Assembly: GCF_005796185.1 (NCBI RefSeq)
Contig: NZ_VAHM01000006.1
Span: forward strand, 62,001-126,000
DNA: 64,000 bases
Source: Pseudarthrobacter sp. NamB4
GTDB lineage: Bacteria > Actinomycetota > Actinomycetes > Actinomycetales > Micrococcaceae
Direction: 5' to 3'
Part shown: positions 8,531 through 16,536 of the stretch, piece by piece
Layout of the letters: each line of letters starts with the position of its first letter
Position numbering within the stretch: the stretch's first letter is position 1
Program-made: the position numbers and the translations under genes
The notes under the pieces: model-generated
What the model saw: only the letters and a program-made list of their open reading frames with translations
The model's database searches: none
Told to the model about the DNA's origin: nothing

Positions 8531-10027
8531 ATGCAGAGCAAATGGCGGGGAAGCCATCGTTGGATCAGCCGGGCAGATCGATACCTGGTCCGGCATGTAT
8601 CGGATCTGCCCGGCGGGAACCATGACGACTTTTTCCGGAAGCTCTCCGCGTCCGCCAACCACGGGAAACTCTGGATGGCGGCCGCTGCTGCCATGGCTGC
8701 GTTTCCGGGACGGACCCGCCGCGCCGCCCTGCACGGACTCATAGCCCAGGCATTCGCTTCCGCGGTGACCAATGGCATTTTCAAGACGCTGCTCCCCCGG
8801 GCCCGACCGCTTCCGGAGCACCTCCCGGTGTTCCGGTTTGTCCACCCCCAGCCCACCAGCTCTTCCATGCCATCCGGCCACTCCGCGTCTGCCGTAGCCT
8901 TCGCTACGGGCGTGGGGCTGGTGCAGCCGGCCCTCGGTGCCCTGTTGGCCCCGGCAGCTTTGGGCGTGGCATATTCCCGCGTCCACACCGGCGCCCACTG
9001 GCCCTCCGATGTCCTCTTCGGTTCAGCCCTCGGTGCCGGCGCAGCTTTGCTGACGCGCCGCTGGTGGCCGGTCCGGCCGGCTTTTCCGCAGGTAACGCGG
9101 ACCTGGACGCCTGCGCCCGAACTGCCGGGCGGCGAGGGCTTGAGTATCGTCGTCAACACCCTCGGTGGGTCCTTCACGGAAGAAACCGCCGCCGCGCTCC
9201 AAGAAGTATTCTCAAAGGCGTATATCAATACCGTCCGCCCTGAGGAGGATCTGCTCCAGGAGATCAGGAGGACAGCCGACCACCCTGGAACCCGTGCCCT
9301 TGGCGTCTACGGCGGGGACGGGACCGTCGGGGCTGCGGCGGCTGCCGCCGTCGAACGGTCCCTTCCGTTGCTGGTCCTGCCGGGCGGCACGCTTAACCAT
9401 TTTGCCCGCGACGCCGGAACCGGGAGCCTCAAGGGGGCGGTGGCCGCCGCGTCGAAAGGGGGAGCGGCACTGGCTGACATCGGCATCGTCACCGTCGAGC
9501 GGGGGCTGCCCGGCAAACCGGAAAGGGCCCGGTTGACCATGTTGAACACCTCCAGCGTGGGCCTCTACCCCAACTTCGTTCGCCGGCGGGAGCAGCTGAA
9601 GCCAGCCTTGGGAAAGCCACTTGCCGGTGTGGTGGCGATGCTCCGCACCTTCTCTGCGGGCACCCCCACCACACTGACCGTGGACGGCAGGCAGCACAAA
9701 GTATGGATCGCCTACGTCGGCCGCGGCCGCTACTACCCACGCGACCATGCCCCCTTGCTGCGGCCGGTCATGGACGACGGCGTGCTGGACATCCGCATGA
9801 TCACGGCCGATGAATCCTTTGCGCGGGTCCGGCTGCTGTGGTCAGTGCTGACCGGGACGGTGGCAACTTCCCGCATTACCCACCTGTCAGAGGCAACAAG
9901 GGTGCGCATCGATGCCGGCGGATCACCAATGGCCTTGGCGGTTGACGGCGAAGCGCTGGCCGGCGTGCGCAGCGTTGAATACACCCTGCGGCCCCGCGCC
10001 CTCACCTATTACTCTCCCCATTCCTGA
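8531..10027 (+). CDS. Bifunctional PAP2 phosphatase / diacylglycerol-kinase-like lipid kinase
   Basis: A 498-residue fusion. The N-terminal ~180 residues hold the three PAP2 phosphatase motifs in order: KTLLPRARP, PSGHSAS and SRVHTGAHWPSDV. The C-terminal ~300 residues are a DAGK catalytic domain with the glycine-rich GVYGGDGTVG and LVLPGGTLNHFARD. One half could remove phosphate from a lipid phosphate and the other add it to a lipid alcohol, so the protein may balance phosphatidic acid or undecaprenyl-type pools at the membrane. This architecture is known in Actinobacteria; its substrate is not established. It stands alone, followed by hairpins. Confidence 0.9.
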   Translation: MQSKWRGSHRWISRADRYLVRHVSDLPGGNHDDFFRKLSASANHGKLWMAAAAAMAAFPGRTRRAALHGLIAQAFASAVTNGIFKTLLPRARPLPEHLPVFRFVHPQPTSSSMPSGHSASAVAFATGVGLVQPALGALLAPAALGVAYSRVHTGAHWPSDVLFGSALGAGAALLTRRWWPVRPAFPQVTRTWTPAPELPGGEGLSIVVNTLGGSFTEETAAALQEVFSKAYINTVRPEEDLLQEIRRTADHPGTRALGVYGGDGTVGAAAAAAVERSLPLLVLPGGTLNHFARDAGTGSLKGAVAAASKGGAALADIGIVTVERGLPGKPERARLTMLNTSSVGLYPNFVRRREQLKPALGKPLAGVVAMLRTFSAGTPTTLTVDGRQHKVWIAYVGRGRYYPRDHAPLLRPVMDDGVLDIRMITADESFARVRLLWSVLTGTVATSRITHLSEATRVRIDAGGSPMALAVDGEALAGVRSVEYTLRPRALTYYSPHS

Positions 10028-10038
10028 CGGTTTACAGC

Positions 10039-10095
10039 GCCCGGTGGCCGGTCGCCGGGCCCGTCATTCAAGGGGAGTACCTGACCTCCCCTGAA
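10039..10095 (+). terminator. Two consecutive hairpins after the PAP2/DAGK gene
   Basis: GCCCGG at 10039-10044 pairs with CCGGGC at 10055-10060. A second stem has TTCAAGGGGAG (10067-10077) against CTCCCCTGAA (10086-10095) with one bulged base. Neither has a U-tract, so termination is only probable; the second could also be an operator for the ABC genes downstream. Confidence 0.4.
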
Positions 10096-10203
10096 TCATC
10101 CCTGAGACCGGCGCGAATCTTCGCCTGCCGTGGGTAGCGTGGTGCTTACCAATCCTCCGAAAGGCATCCCGCAGTGCACAGCTGCCGTCAGAAGGAACAA
10201 CCC

Positions 10204-11151
10204 ATGATTGAGGCAACAGGACTGACCAAGGTCTATGGCGATAAAACCGCGGTGGACGGGGTCAGCTTCACCGTCCAGGCCGGGCACGTCACCGGCTTCC
10301 TGGGACCGAACGGAGCCGGTAAGTCCACCACCATGAGGATGATCATGGGGCTGGACCGGCCCACCTCCGGTTCGGTGACGGTCAACGGGGTGCCCTTCGC
10401 CCAGCACGCCGCCCCGCTGCGTGAGATCGGTTCGCTCCTTGACGCCAAGGCCGTCCACACCGGCCGGACCGCGTACAACCACCTCCTGGTCATGGCTGCG
10501 ACACACAGGATCCCCAGAAAGCGGGTCCAGGAGGTCATCGACATGACCGGCCTGGGTGAGGTTTCCAAAAAGAAGGTGAAGGGATTTTCGCTCGGCATGG
10601 GACAGCGGCTGGGCATAGCAGCTGCCCTGCTGGGCGATCCGCAGACCATCATCCTGGATGAACCCGTCAACGGCCTTGACCCCGAGGGCGTGGTGTGGGT
10701 CCGGAACCTGGTCAAGTACCTTGCATCAGAAGGGCGGACGGTCTTCCTGTCCAGCCACCTGATGAGCGAGATGGCGCTGACGGCGGACCACCTGATTGTT
10801 ATCGGCCGCGGCAGGATCATCGCTGATGCCCCTATCGGGGAGATCATCACGGGCAAGGGCCAGTCGCGGGCGCGGGTACGGACAGACCAGCCGCAGCAGC
10901 TGATGCGCCTGCTGGCGGCTGACGGCGTCTCGGTGGAGGTCCAGGACCACGAACTTCTTGAGGTCACCGGCCTGCCACCGCGGGAGATCGCCAGGACAGC
11001 ACTGGACAACCGGATCATGGTCTACGAACTCACACCCCTGCAGGCCAGCCTCGAGGAGGCGTACATGGAACTGACAAAGGATGAGGTGGAGTACCACTCC
11101 CTCATCACCACGGGTGCTTCGGCGCCTGCCCGGACTGGAGGAAACCGATGA
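10204..11151 (+). CDS. ABC transporter ATP-binding protein (ABC-2 exporter type)
   Basis: A 315-residue ATPase with Walker A GPNGAGKST, signature FSLGMGQRLG and Walker B TIILDEPVNGLDP. The C-terminal ~100 residues form the extension typical of antibiotic or lantibiotic exporters of the DrrA/BcrA type. ATG 10204 follows AGAAGGAAC at a good distance. The stop overlaps the permease start by 4 nt, so the two form one exporter. The cargo is unknown. Confidence 0.9.
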   Translation: MIEATGLTKVYGDKTAVDGVSFTVQAGHVTGFLGPNGAGKSTTMRMIMGLDRPTSGSVTVNGVPFAQHAAPLREIGSLLDAKAVHTGRTAYNHLLVMAATHRIPRKRVQEVIDMTGLGEVSKKKVKGFSLGMGQRLGIAAALLGDPQTIILDEPVNGLDPEGVVWVRNLVKYLASEGRTVFLSSHLMSEMALTADHLIVIGRGRIIADAPIGEIITGKGQSRARVRTDQPQQLMRLLAADGVSVEVQDHELLEVTGLPPREIARTALDNRIMVYELTPLQASLEEAYMELTKDEVEYHSLITTGASAPARTGGNR

Positions 11152-11999
11152 GCACGGCAGCCCTGCAATCCCGCCGCCCGGAGGACAAGGTTGGTCCCGG
11201 CCCAGGCTTCCCGCGTGTACTCCACTCTGAATTCATCAAGTTCAGGACCCTTCTCTCCACCCTGATCCTGGTGGCATCAACGGTGCTGGTAATGGTTGGC
11301 TTCGCAGCCCTCAACGCGTGGGGCGTCGGGCAGTTCTCCGAAGCTTCGAAGAGCGATCGGCAGGCTGCCGCGGCCTTTGCTGCCCAGGGGGCAGACCTGA
11401 CGTCCGGTATTCCGACGTCGGGTATCGCCTTTGCCCAGCTCATCATGGGGTCCTTGGCGGTTCTGCTCATGAGTTCGGAGTTCACCACGGGCATGGCCAG
11501 GTCAACCTTCTCGGCTGTTCCGAAACGCACGCCCGCCTTTGTTGCCAAGCTGCTGGTGGTAACGGTGTGCGCCTTTGTGGTGACCGTGGCGTCCTCCTTC
11601 CTCGCCTATCTGGCAGCCAGTCCCATCCTGGAGAACTACGGCTTTGACATCGACCTTGGCACCGAGCACTCCCGGCGCCTGCTGCTGGTCAGCGGGATCT
11701 ATGTGGCGGCGGTAGCGGCGATCGGCATGTCCCTGGGAACCCTGCTGCGCAATTCCGCAGGCGGAATCATGTCCCTGGTGGGGCTCTTCTTCGTAGTCCC
11801 CATCGCCTTCCAGCTCATCCCGGGCGAATTCTTCGAGGAGGCGCGGAAGTACCTGCCGGACAATCTTTTCCAGCGGATTATCGCGTCGGCGCCCGCGGAA
11901 GGTGCGCTCGAGGTATGGCAAGCGTCAACTTGGCTCGGAGTTTGGGTCGTGGTGCCCCTGGTCGCGGCGATGGCCGCGCTGAAGCAGCGGGACGTCTAG
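11148..11999 (+). CDS. ABC-2 type transporter permease
   Basis: A 283-residue membrane protein with six predicted helices, preceded by a hydrophilic N-terminus containing the HSEFIKFRT motif. That motif is common in actinobacterial ABC-2 permeases. The SEFTTGMARSTFSAVPKR segment after the second helix is the usual coupling region. It is translationally coupled (ATGA) to the ATPase upstream, and together they should export a drug, peptide or lipid. Confidence 0.88.
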   Translation: MSTAALQSRRPEDKVGPGPGFPRVLHSEFIKFRTLLSTLILVASTVLVMVGFAALNAWGVGQFSEASKSDRQAAAAFAAQGADLTSGIPTSGIAFAQLIMGSLAVLLMSSEFTTGMARSTFSAVPKRTPAFVAKLLVVTVCAFVVTVASSFLAYLAASPILENYGFDIDLGTEHSRRLLLVSGIYVAAVAAIGMSLGTLLRNSAGGIMSLVGLFFVVPIAFQLIPGEFFEEARKYLPDNLFQRIIASAPAEGALEVWQASTWLGVWVVVPLVAAMAALKQRDV

Positions 12000-12161
12000 C
12001 AGGGCGGACGCGCCGGCCGGGCAGGCCGACGCGTCCTTCGCCGAACTCACGGCACGGCGCAGGGGGCGGCTCCGCCGCTAGCTGCACCGGCACCCGGTGG
12101 TCATGGACAGCGTGGTGGCTGGAAGCTACAGCCTGCTGGTGGCGCCGACGGTGGTGGACAC

Positions 12162-12167
12162 TAGACT
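12162..12167 (+). promoter_or_regulatory. -10 box for leaderless M18 aminopeptidase transcript
   Basis: TAGACT lies 7 nt before ATG 12175 and no ribosome-binding site is present, which fits a leaderless mRNA. Confidence 0.55.
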
Positions 12168-12174
12168 CGGGACC

Positions 12175-13500
12175 ATGCCTTTCCCAGCTTCCGCCGCAGA
12201 CCACGTCCAGGACCTTGGCGCATTCGTCAGCGCATCCCCGTCGAGCTTCCACGCCGTCCATGAGGCGGGGCGGCGGCTGGAGGAAGCGGGCTTCACCCGC
12301 CTGGACGAGATGGAGCCGTGGGAGGGCGGGCCGGGGCTGTTCTTCATCATCCGGGACGGTGCGCTGATTGCCTGGGCGGTTCCGGAAGGTTCGGGGCCGA
12401 CAACCGGCTTCAACATCCTGGGTGCCCACACCGACTCGCCCGGCTTCAAGCTGAAGCCCAAGCCGACCACGGGCGTGCACGGCTGGCTCCAGGCCGGCGT
12501 GGAGGTGTACGGCGGGCCCCTGCTGAACTCGTGGCTGGACCGGGAACTGCAGCTCGCGGGCCGGCTGGTGATGAAGGACGGCACTGAGCACCTCACCGCC
12601 ACCGGCCCCCTGCTCCGGTTCCCCCAGCTGGCCATCCATCTGGACCGCACGGTCAACGAGGGGCTCACCCTGGACAAGCAGCGCCACATGAATCCCGTGT
12701 GGGGGCTGGGCAACCCTGCGGACTTTGACCTGCTGGAGCTCCTGGCGTCCCGCGTGCCTGATGGCGGCGTAGATCCTTCTGCCGTGGGCGGGTACGACGT
12801 CGTCATTGCAGACACGCAGGCCCCCGCGGTTTTCGGGGGCAAGGGGGAGTTCTTTGCAGCAGGGCGGCTGGACAACCTTTCATCCACGCATGCAGGGCTG
12901 GTGGCGCTGGTTGCGCACGCCGGGGCGTTGTCATCCTCCAGTGCCTCGGACGCTGCTCCGGGTGGGCCCATTGCTGTCCTGGCAGCCTTTGACCATGAGG
13001 AAATCGGCTCCAACTCCCGCTCGGGTGCCTGCGGCCCAATCCTCGAAGATGTCCTGATGCGCATCTCGGACGGACTTGGGGCCTCGGTGGGCCAGCGGCG
13101 GCAGGCCCTGGCGGCGTCATTCTGTGTATCCGCAGACGCCGGCCACGCCGTTCACCCGAACTACGCCGAGCGGCACGACCCCGCCAACCATCCTGTACTG
13201 AACGGCGGCCCGTTGCTGAAAATCAATGCAAACCAGCGCTACGCCACGGACGCCACTGGTGCGGCATTCTGGGGGCGGCTCTGCGGCGAGGTTGGGGTGC
13301 CGTACCAGGAGTTCGTCTCCAACAACGCAATCCCGTGCGGCTCCACGATCGGTCCCCTGACGGCAACCCGGCTGGGAATCCGCACAGTGGACGTCGGCAT
13401 TCCGCTGCTCTCCATGCACTCGGCCCGGGAGCTGTGCGGGGTGGAGGACCCGCGGCGTCTCGCCGCCGTGACGGAGGTGTTTTACCGGACGGGTTCCTAG
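12175..13500 (+). CDS. M18-family aminopeptidase
   Basis: A 441-residue cytosolic metallopeptidase. Zinc-site motifs of the family are present in order: GAHTDSPGFKLKP, the DNLSS segment, FDHEEIGS, VSADAGHAVHPNY and a C-terminal IPLLSMHSARE. These enzymes remove N-terminal residues, often acidic ones, and usually form large oligomers. The length matches the family. ATG 12175 is chosen because it directly follows a -10 box; an upstream in-frame start at 12097 would add residues unrelated to the family. The stop codon overlaps the stop of the convergent gene. Confidence 0.93.
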   Translation: MPFPASAADHVQDLGAFVSASPSSFHAVHEAGRRLEEAGFTRLDEMEPWEGGPGLFFIIRDGALIAWAVPEGSGPTTGFNILGAHTDSPGFKLKPKPTTGVHGWLQAGVEVYGGPLLNSWLDRELQLAGRLVMKDGTEHLTATGPLLRFPQLAIHLDRTVNEGLTLDKQRHMNPVWGLGNPADFDLLELLASRVPDGGVDPSAVGGYDVVIADTQAPAVFGGKGEFFAAGRLDNLSSTHAGLVALVAHAGALSSSSASDAAPGGPIAVLAAFDHEEIGSNSRSGACGPILEDVLMRISDGLGASVGQRRQALAASFCVSADAGHAVHPNYAERHDPANHPVLNGGPLLKINANQRYATDATGAAFWGRLCGEVGVPYQEFVSNNAIPCGSTIGPLTATRLGIRTVDVGIPLLSMHSARELCGVEDPRRLAAVTEVFYRTGS

Positions 13501-14162
13501 GGCTTGGGCTCCTTTGTGAAGGTGAAAATTGAGGGCTCAATCTCGTGCGCAGGAACGCCAACCCAGGTCTCTTCGTCCGGAACGTTGCTGAGTACCGCTG
13601 CGCCCATGCCTACGGTGGCGTAGTCGCCCACCGATGTTCTTTCACGGACGCTGGAGTTCATTCCCAGGGATGCCGCCTTTCCTATCCGGACGCCGCCGCC
13701 CAGTGAAACGCCCGCGGCAAACGTCGCAAAGTCGGCGACGTCGTCGTCATAAGCGAGCGTTACGGAAGGCATTGCCACCACGTGTGATCCCAGGGTCACG
13801 GCCGTGGTGAGGGTCACATTGCGCAGCAGGATACTTCCACGGCCAATGCGGCACCCCTCTGGGTACTGTACGGAAGGATCTATCGCTGTGGCATACCGCG
13901 ATTCATGGATCCCCAGGGAGGTGAGGCGCTCCACCACGGCCTCCCGTGCCTTCCCGGACGCCAGGCAAACCAAGAGGAAGGCGTGCGGGTAGTTGGCCGC
14001 GTCATCAATGCTTCCCAGGACCGGCGCCCCGTCCACAATGACGCCCGCCAGCTCCTGGTCATCGTCCAGCAGTCCAACCACGTCGTACTGGCCGCTGCTT
14101 CGCACCATGGCCAGGACTTCGCGGGCAAGTCCGCTCACCGAAATGAGGATCAGCTCGCTCAT
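13497..14162 (-). CDS. NeuD/PglD-like left-handed beta-helix acyltransferase, catalytic His replaced
   Basis: A 221-residue protein. It has an N-terminal Rossmann-like half that begins ELILISVSGLAREV, where the family usually has a GGH-type turn. The second half is a hexapeptide-repeat beta-helix (VTLGSHVVAMPSVTLAYDDD, then GVSLGGGVRIGKAASLG). Relatives add acetyl groups to amino sugars using a His in an HD dipeptide. Here that position reads Tyr138-Asp139 (codon TAT, one base from a His codon). Its ATG overlaps the aminotransferase stop (ATGA). The frame is intact, so it is either inactive or uses another residue. Confidence 0.8.
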   Translation of the reverse strand: MSELILISVSGLAREVLAMVRSSGQYDVVGLLDDDQELAGVIVDGAPVLGSIDDAANYPHAFLLVCLASGKAREAVVERLTSLGIHESRYATAIDPSVQYPEGCRIGRGSILLRNVTLTTAVTLGSHVVAMPSVTLAYDDDVADFATFAAGVSLGGGVRIGKAASLGMNSSVRERTSVGDYATVGMGAAVLSNVPDEETWVGVPAHEIEPSIFTFTKEPKP

Positions 14163-15325
14163 ACGCCCACCGGATGCGCTGCGTTTCGAATGACGTTAAT
14201 GACGCGGTTGATGCTGGCCGAGTCAATCTCGTGGAACACGGGCAGGACCAAGGTACGGTCGCTCAGCCGTTCCGTATTCTGAAGGCTGGCGTTGCCGCTG
14301 TCCCGCCAGCGGTAGGCGGGCTGGCGGTGGGCCGCGTACGATCCCCGGCGGGCCGTTATGCCTGCGTCAGCAAGCCTTTCCAGCAATGTTTCGCAGGTGC
14401 TCCCGAACCCCGGTAGGACTTCGAGCCAGAGTGACTGGAAATTGGATGAGCCGTACGGGGGGTCGGCCACGATCCTCAGTCCTTTGATGCCACACAGGGC
14501 TTCCATGTAGGTGGACGCTATCTTCCGCCGTCGTTCCACCATTTCCGGGAGGCGCCGCAATTGGATAATTCCCACCGCTGCCTGCAGGTCAGTCATGCGG
14601 TAGTCGAAGCCGATTTCGAGGCAGACCTCCCGGGGTGAGAGGAACAGTTCTTCCCGGCTGAGGGCTGTCAGGTTGCTTGAGTGCCCCCGCAGGGCCCTGG
14701 CACGGGCGGCCCAGTCCGCGCGGTCAGTCGTCAGCATCCCGCCTTCACCGGTGGTCAGTATCTGGCTTGGGTGGAAGGACCAGACGGCTATGTGTGCTCC
14801 GGCAGCCACCGGCTTGCCCTTGTACTGCGAGCCCACCGCACAGGCCGCGTCTTCAATGACCGTAATGCCGTGCCGGTCGCAAAGTCTGCGGATGGGGTCC
14901 AGGTCAACCGGGACTCCGCCCTGATCCACTGCTATCACTGCACGGGTGTCCAGGGTCAGGGCAGCGTGGATGGTTTCCGCTGTTAAGTTCCCGGTAATGG
15001 GGTCGATGTCGCAAAAAACCGGCCGTGCACCGACGTAGGTGACGGCATTCGCTGTGGCAATGAAGGACAGTGAAGGCACAATAACGTCGTCGCCCGGGCC
15101 GATTCCTGCCACTACCAGTGCCAGATGCAGCGCCGTGGTGCAGCTCGACGTCGCCACCGCGAAACGGGCGCCCTGGGCCGCAGCGAACTTGTCCTCGAAT
15201 TCCTTGACCTTCGGGCCTTGGGTTACACAGCCGGAGAAGACGACTTCGGCAAGGGCGCGTGCTTCCTCCTGTCCCAGCCAGGGCTTCATGACGTCGATGC
15301 GGGCAACGGCTGATTCAGTGGCCAC
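14159..15325 (-). CDS. DegT/DnrJ/EryC1/StrS-family sugar aminotransferase homologue lacking the PLP lysine
   Basis: A 388-residue protein of the sugar aminotransferase fold. It keeps SSCTTALHLAL (phosphate-binding), IEDAACAVGS (Asp for the pyridine nitrogen) and FDYRMTDLQAAVG. In the segment SFHPSQILTTGEGG the residue that normally forms the Schiff base with PLP is Gln188 (CAG) instead of Lys. ColD, a dehydratase of this family, has His there; I know of no Gln enzyme. The start is GTG 15325, after AGGAAAG. The gene lies between the Gfo/Idh and NeuD-like genes, the order of WbpB/E/D-like pathways that make acetamido sugars. Confidence 0.85.
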   Translation of the reverse strand: MATESAVARIDVMKPWLGQEEARALAEVVFSGCVTQGPKVKEFEDKFAAAQGARFAVATSSCTTALHLALVVAGIGPGDDVIVPSLSFIATANAVTYVGARPVFCDIDPITGNLTAETIHAALTLDTRAVIAVDQGGVPVDLDPIRRLCDRHGITVIEDAACAVGSQYKGKPVAAGAHIAVWSFHPSQILTTGEGGMLTTDRADWAARARALRGHSSNLTALSREELFLSPREVCLEIGFDYRMTDLQAAVGIIQLRRLPEMVERRRKIASTYMEALCGIKGLRIVADPPYGSSNFQSLWLEVLPGFGSTCETLLERLADAGITARRGSYAAHRQPAYRWRDSGNASLQNTERLSDRTLVLPVFHEIDSASINRVINVIRNAAHPVGV

Positions 15326-15373
15326 GGGGCACCATCTTTCCTAGGAGGAGCAGGACGAAGACCGGCTGTTGTG

Positions 15374-16522
15374 TCACCTGGACCACAAAACACTTTCAAG
15401 CCATCGGTCCGGAGTGTGCTGACCATCGTCGTCCTCCGGTCCTGGTACATGGATGCTTGACGCCTGGCCTTCAAGGCTCCTGCTGCGGGCAACAGCCTCC
15501 AACATCCCAAGCACGCGCAGGCCGGAGGTATTGGTGGACGGCATTTTCTGCTGCGCCCCGGCCCGGCGGGCAAACTCAGCAGCCACTCGCCCCCGCGCCT
15601 CCTGCCCGAACGGGGGCACCGGCCCATCTTCCGCCGCGACCTGAAGCGCGCCAGGCTCTGCCCAGTAGGGGGACCGGCGCCGCTGCTGCACGGATGAATC
15701 AGCATCGAAGATGCCCAGTTGTTCGTCCTGAAGCATGGCATCCCAGACCAGGACAAGCTGCGAACCTGCGATGACCAGTTGATGGCTTTTCACGCGGCTC
15801 AGATTGTTGACGTGCAGGTGCACCGTGGCGTCGTTGGGAAGCCGGAAATTCACGTGGCCAACGCAATCCCGCCCGGTTCCCAGCGGGTCACCGCCAAGTG
15901 CCGAAACTCCTTGGGGGTTGAGGCGCCCGGTGAAGACGTAGTCAAGGAGGGCAAGACTATCGGGGGCAAGGTCCCAAAAGACGTCCCGGTCAGTCCGGGC
16001 CAGGTTGCTTTCGGTCCGCACCGCTTCGACAAAGAGGATGTCGCCCAAGGATCCGCTGCCCACCAGCTTCTGCATTTTTTGCACAGCAGGTTCGAAGCAC
16101 TGGGCTTTGTTGGCCATCAGGACCACGCCCCTGGCATCGGCCTCGGCAGCCATCTCCTGCCCGCGCTCCAGGCTGTCCGCCAGCGGCTGCTCCACCAGGA
16201 CATGCTTGCCTGCGCGCAGTGCAGTCATCCCGGTTCCAAACAGGGCACGGAGGGGGGTGGCGATCGCCACCGCGTCCACCTCCACGCTGTCCAGCAACTC
16301 ATCAATGGCCTCGAACCAAGGCGTGCCGCCGAGCCTCTCCGAGACGTTGCCCGCCCGGCGGGAGTCCACGTCACAGATGGCCGCCAGGTCCCAGTCGGGG
16401 CTGGCCTGGAGAGTTTCGGCCATGCCCGCTCCCCGGGAACCTGCGCCCACCACTGCAATCCGCAACCTGTCGGCGCTCACGTGTTCCCTGCCATGGCTGT
16501 TGTCCGTAGCGAAAGGTTCCAT
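15374..16522 (-). CDS. Gfo/Idh/MocA-family oxidoreductase homologue with altered active site
   Basis: A 382-residue protein. The N-terminus has the NAD(P)-binding motif IAVVGAGSRGAG followed by ICDVDSRRAG. The catalytic EKP motif of the family reads EQP (Gln112), and the usual His of the DLAPHD-type motif reads Asp (Asp188-Ser189 in WDLAPDSLALL). Relatives oxidise nucleotide sugars at C3 before transamination. The start is ATG 16522, with AGAGGAAG just upstream; a GTG at 16582 lies inside the priming transferase gene. It sits 14 nt after that gene's stop, so the genes form one operon. Confidence 0.82.
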   Translation of the reverse strand: MEPFATDNSHGREHVSADRLRIAVVGAGSRGAGMAETLQASPDWDLAAICDVDSRRAGNVSERLGGTPWFEAIDELLDSVEVDAVAIATPLRALFGTGMTALRAGKHVLVEQPLADSLERGQEMAAEADARGVVLMANKAQCFEPAVQKMQKLVGSGSLGDILFVEAVRTESNLARTDRDVFWDLAPDSLALLDYVFTGRLNPQGVSALGGDPLGTGRDCVGHVNFRLPNDATVHLHVNNLSRVKSHQLVIAGSQLVLVWDAMLQDEQLGIFDADSSVQQRRRSPYWAEPGALQVAAEDGPVPPFGQEARGRVAAEFARRAGAQQKMPSTNTSGLRVLGMLEAVARSRSLEGQASSIHVPGPEDDDGQHTPDRWLESVLWSR

Positions 16523-16536
16523 TCTCTTCCTCTTTG

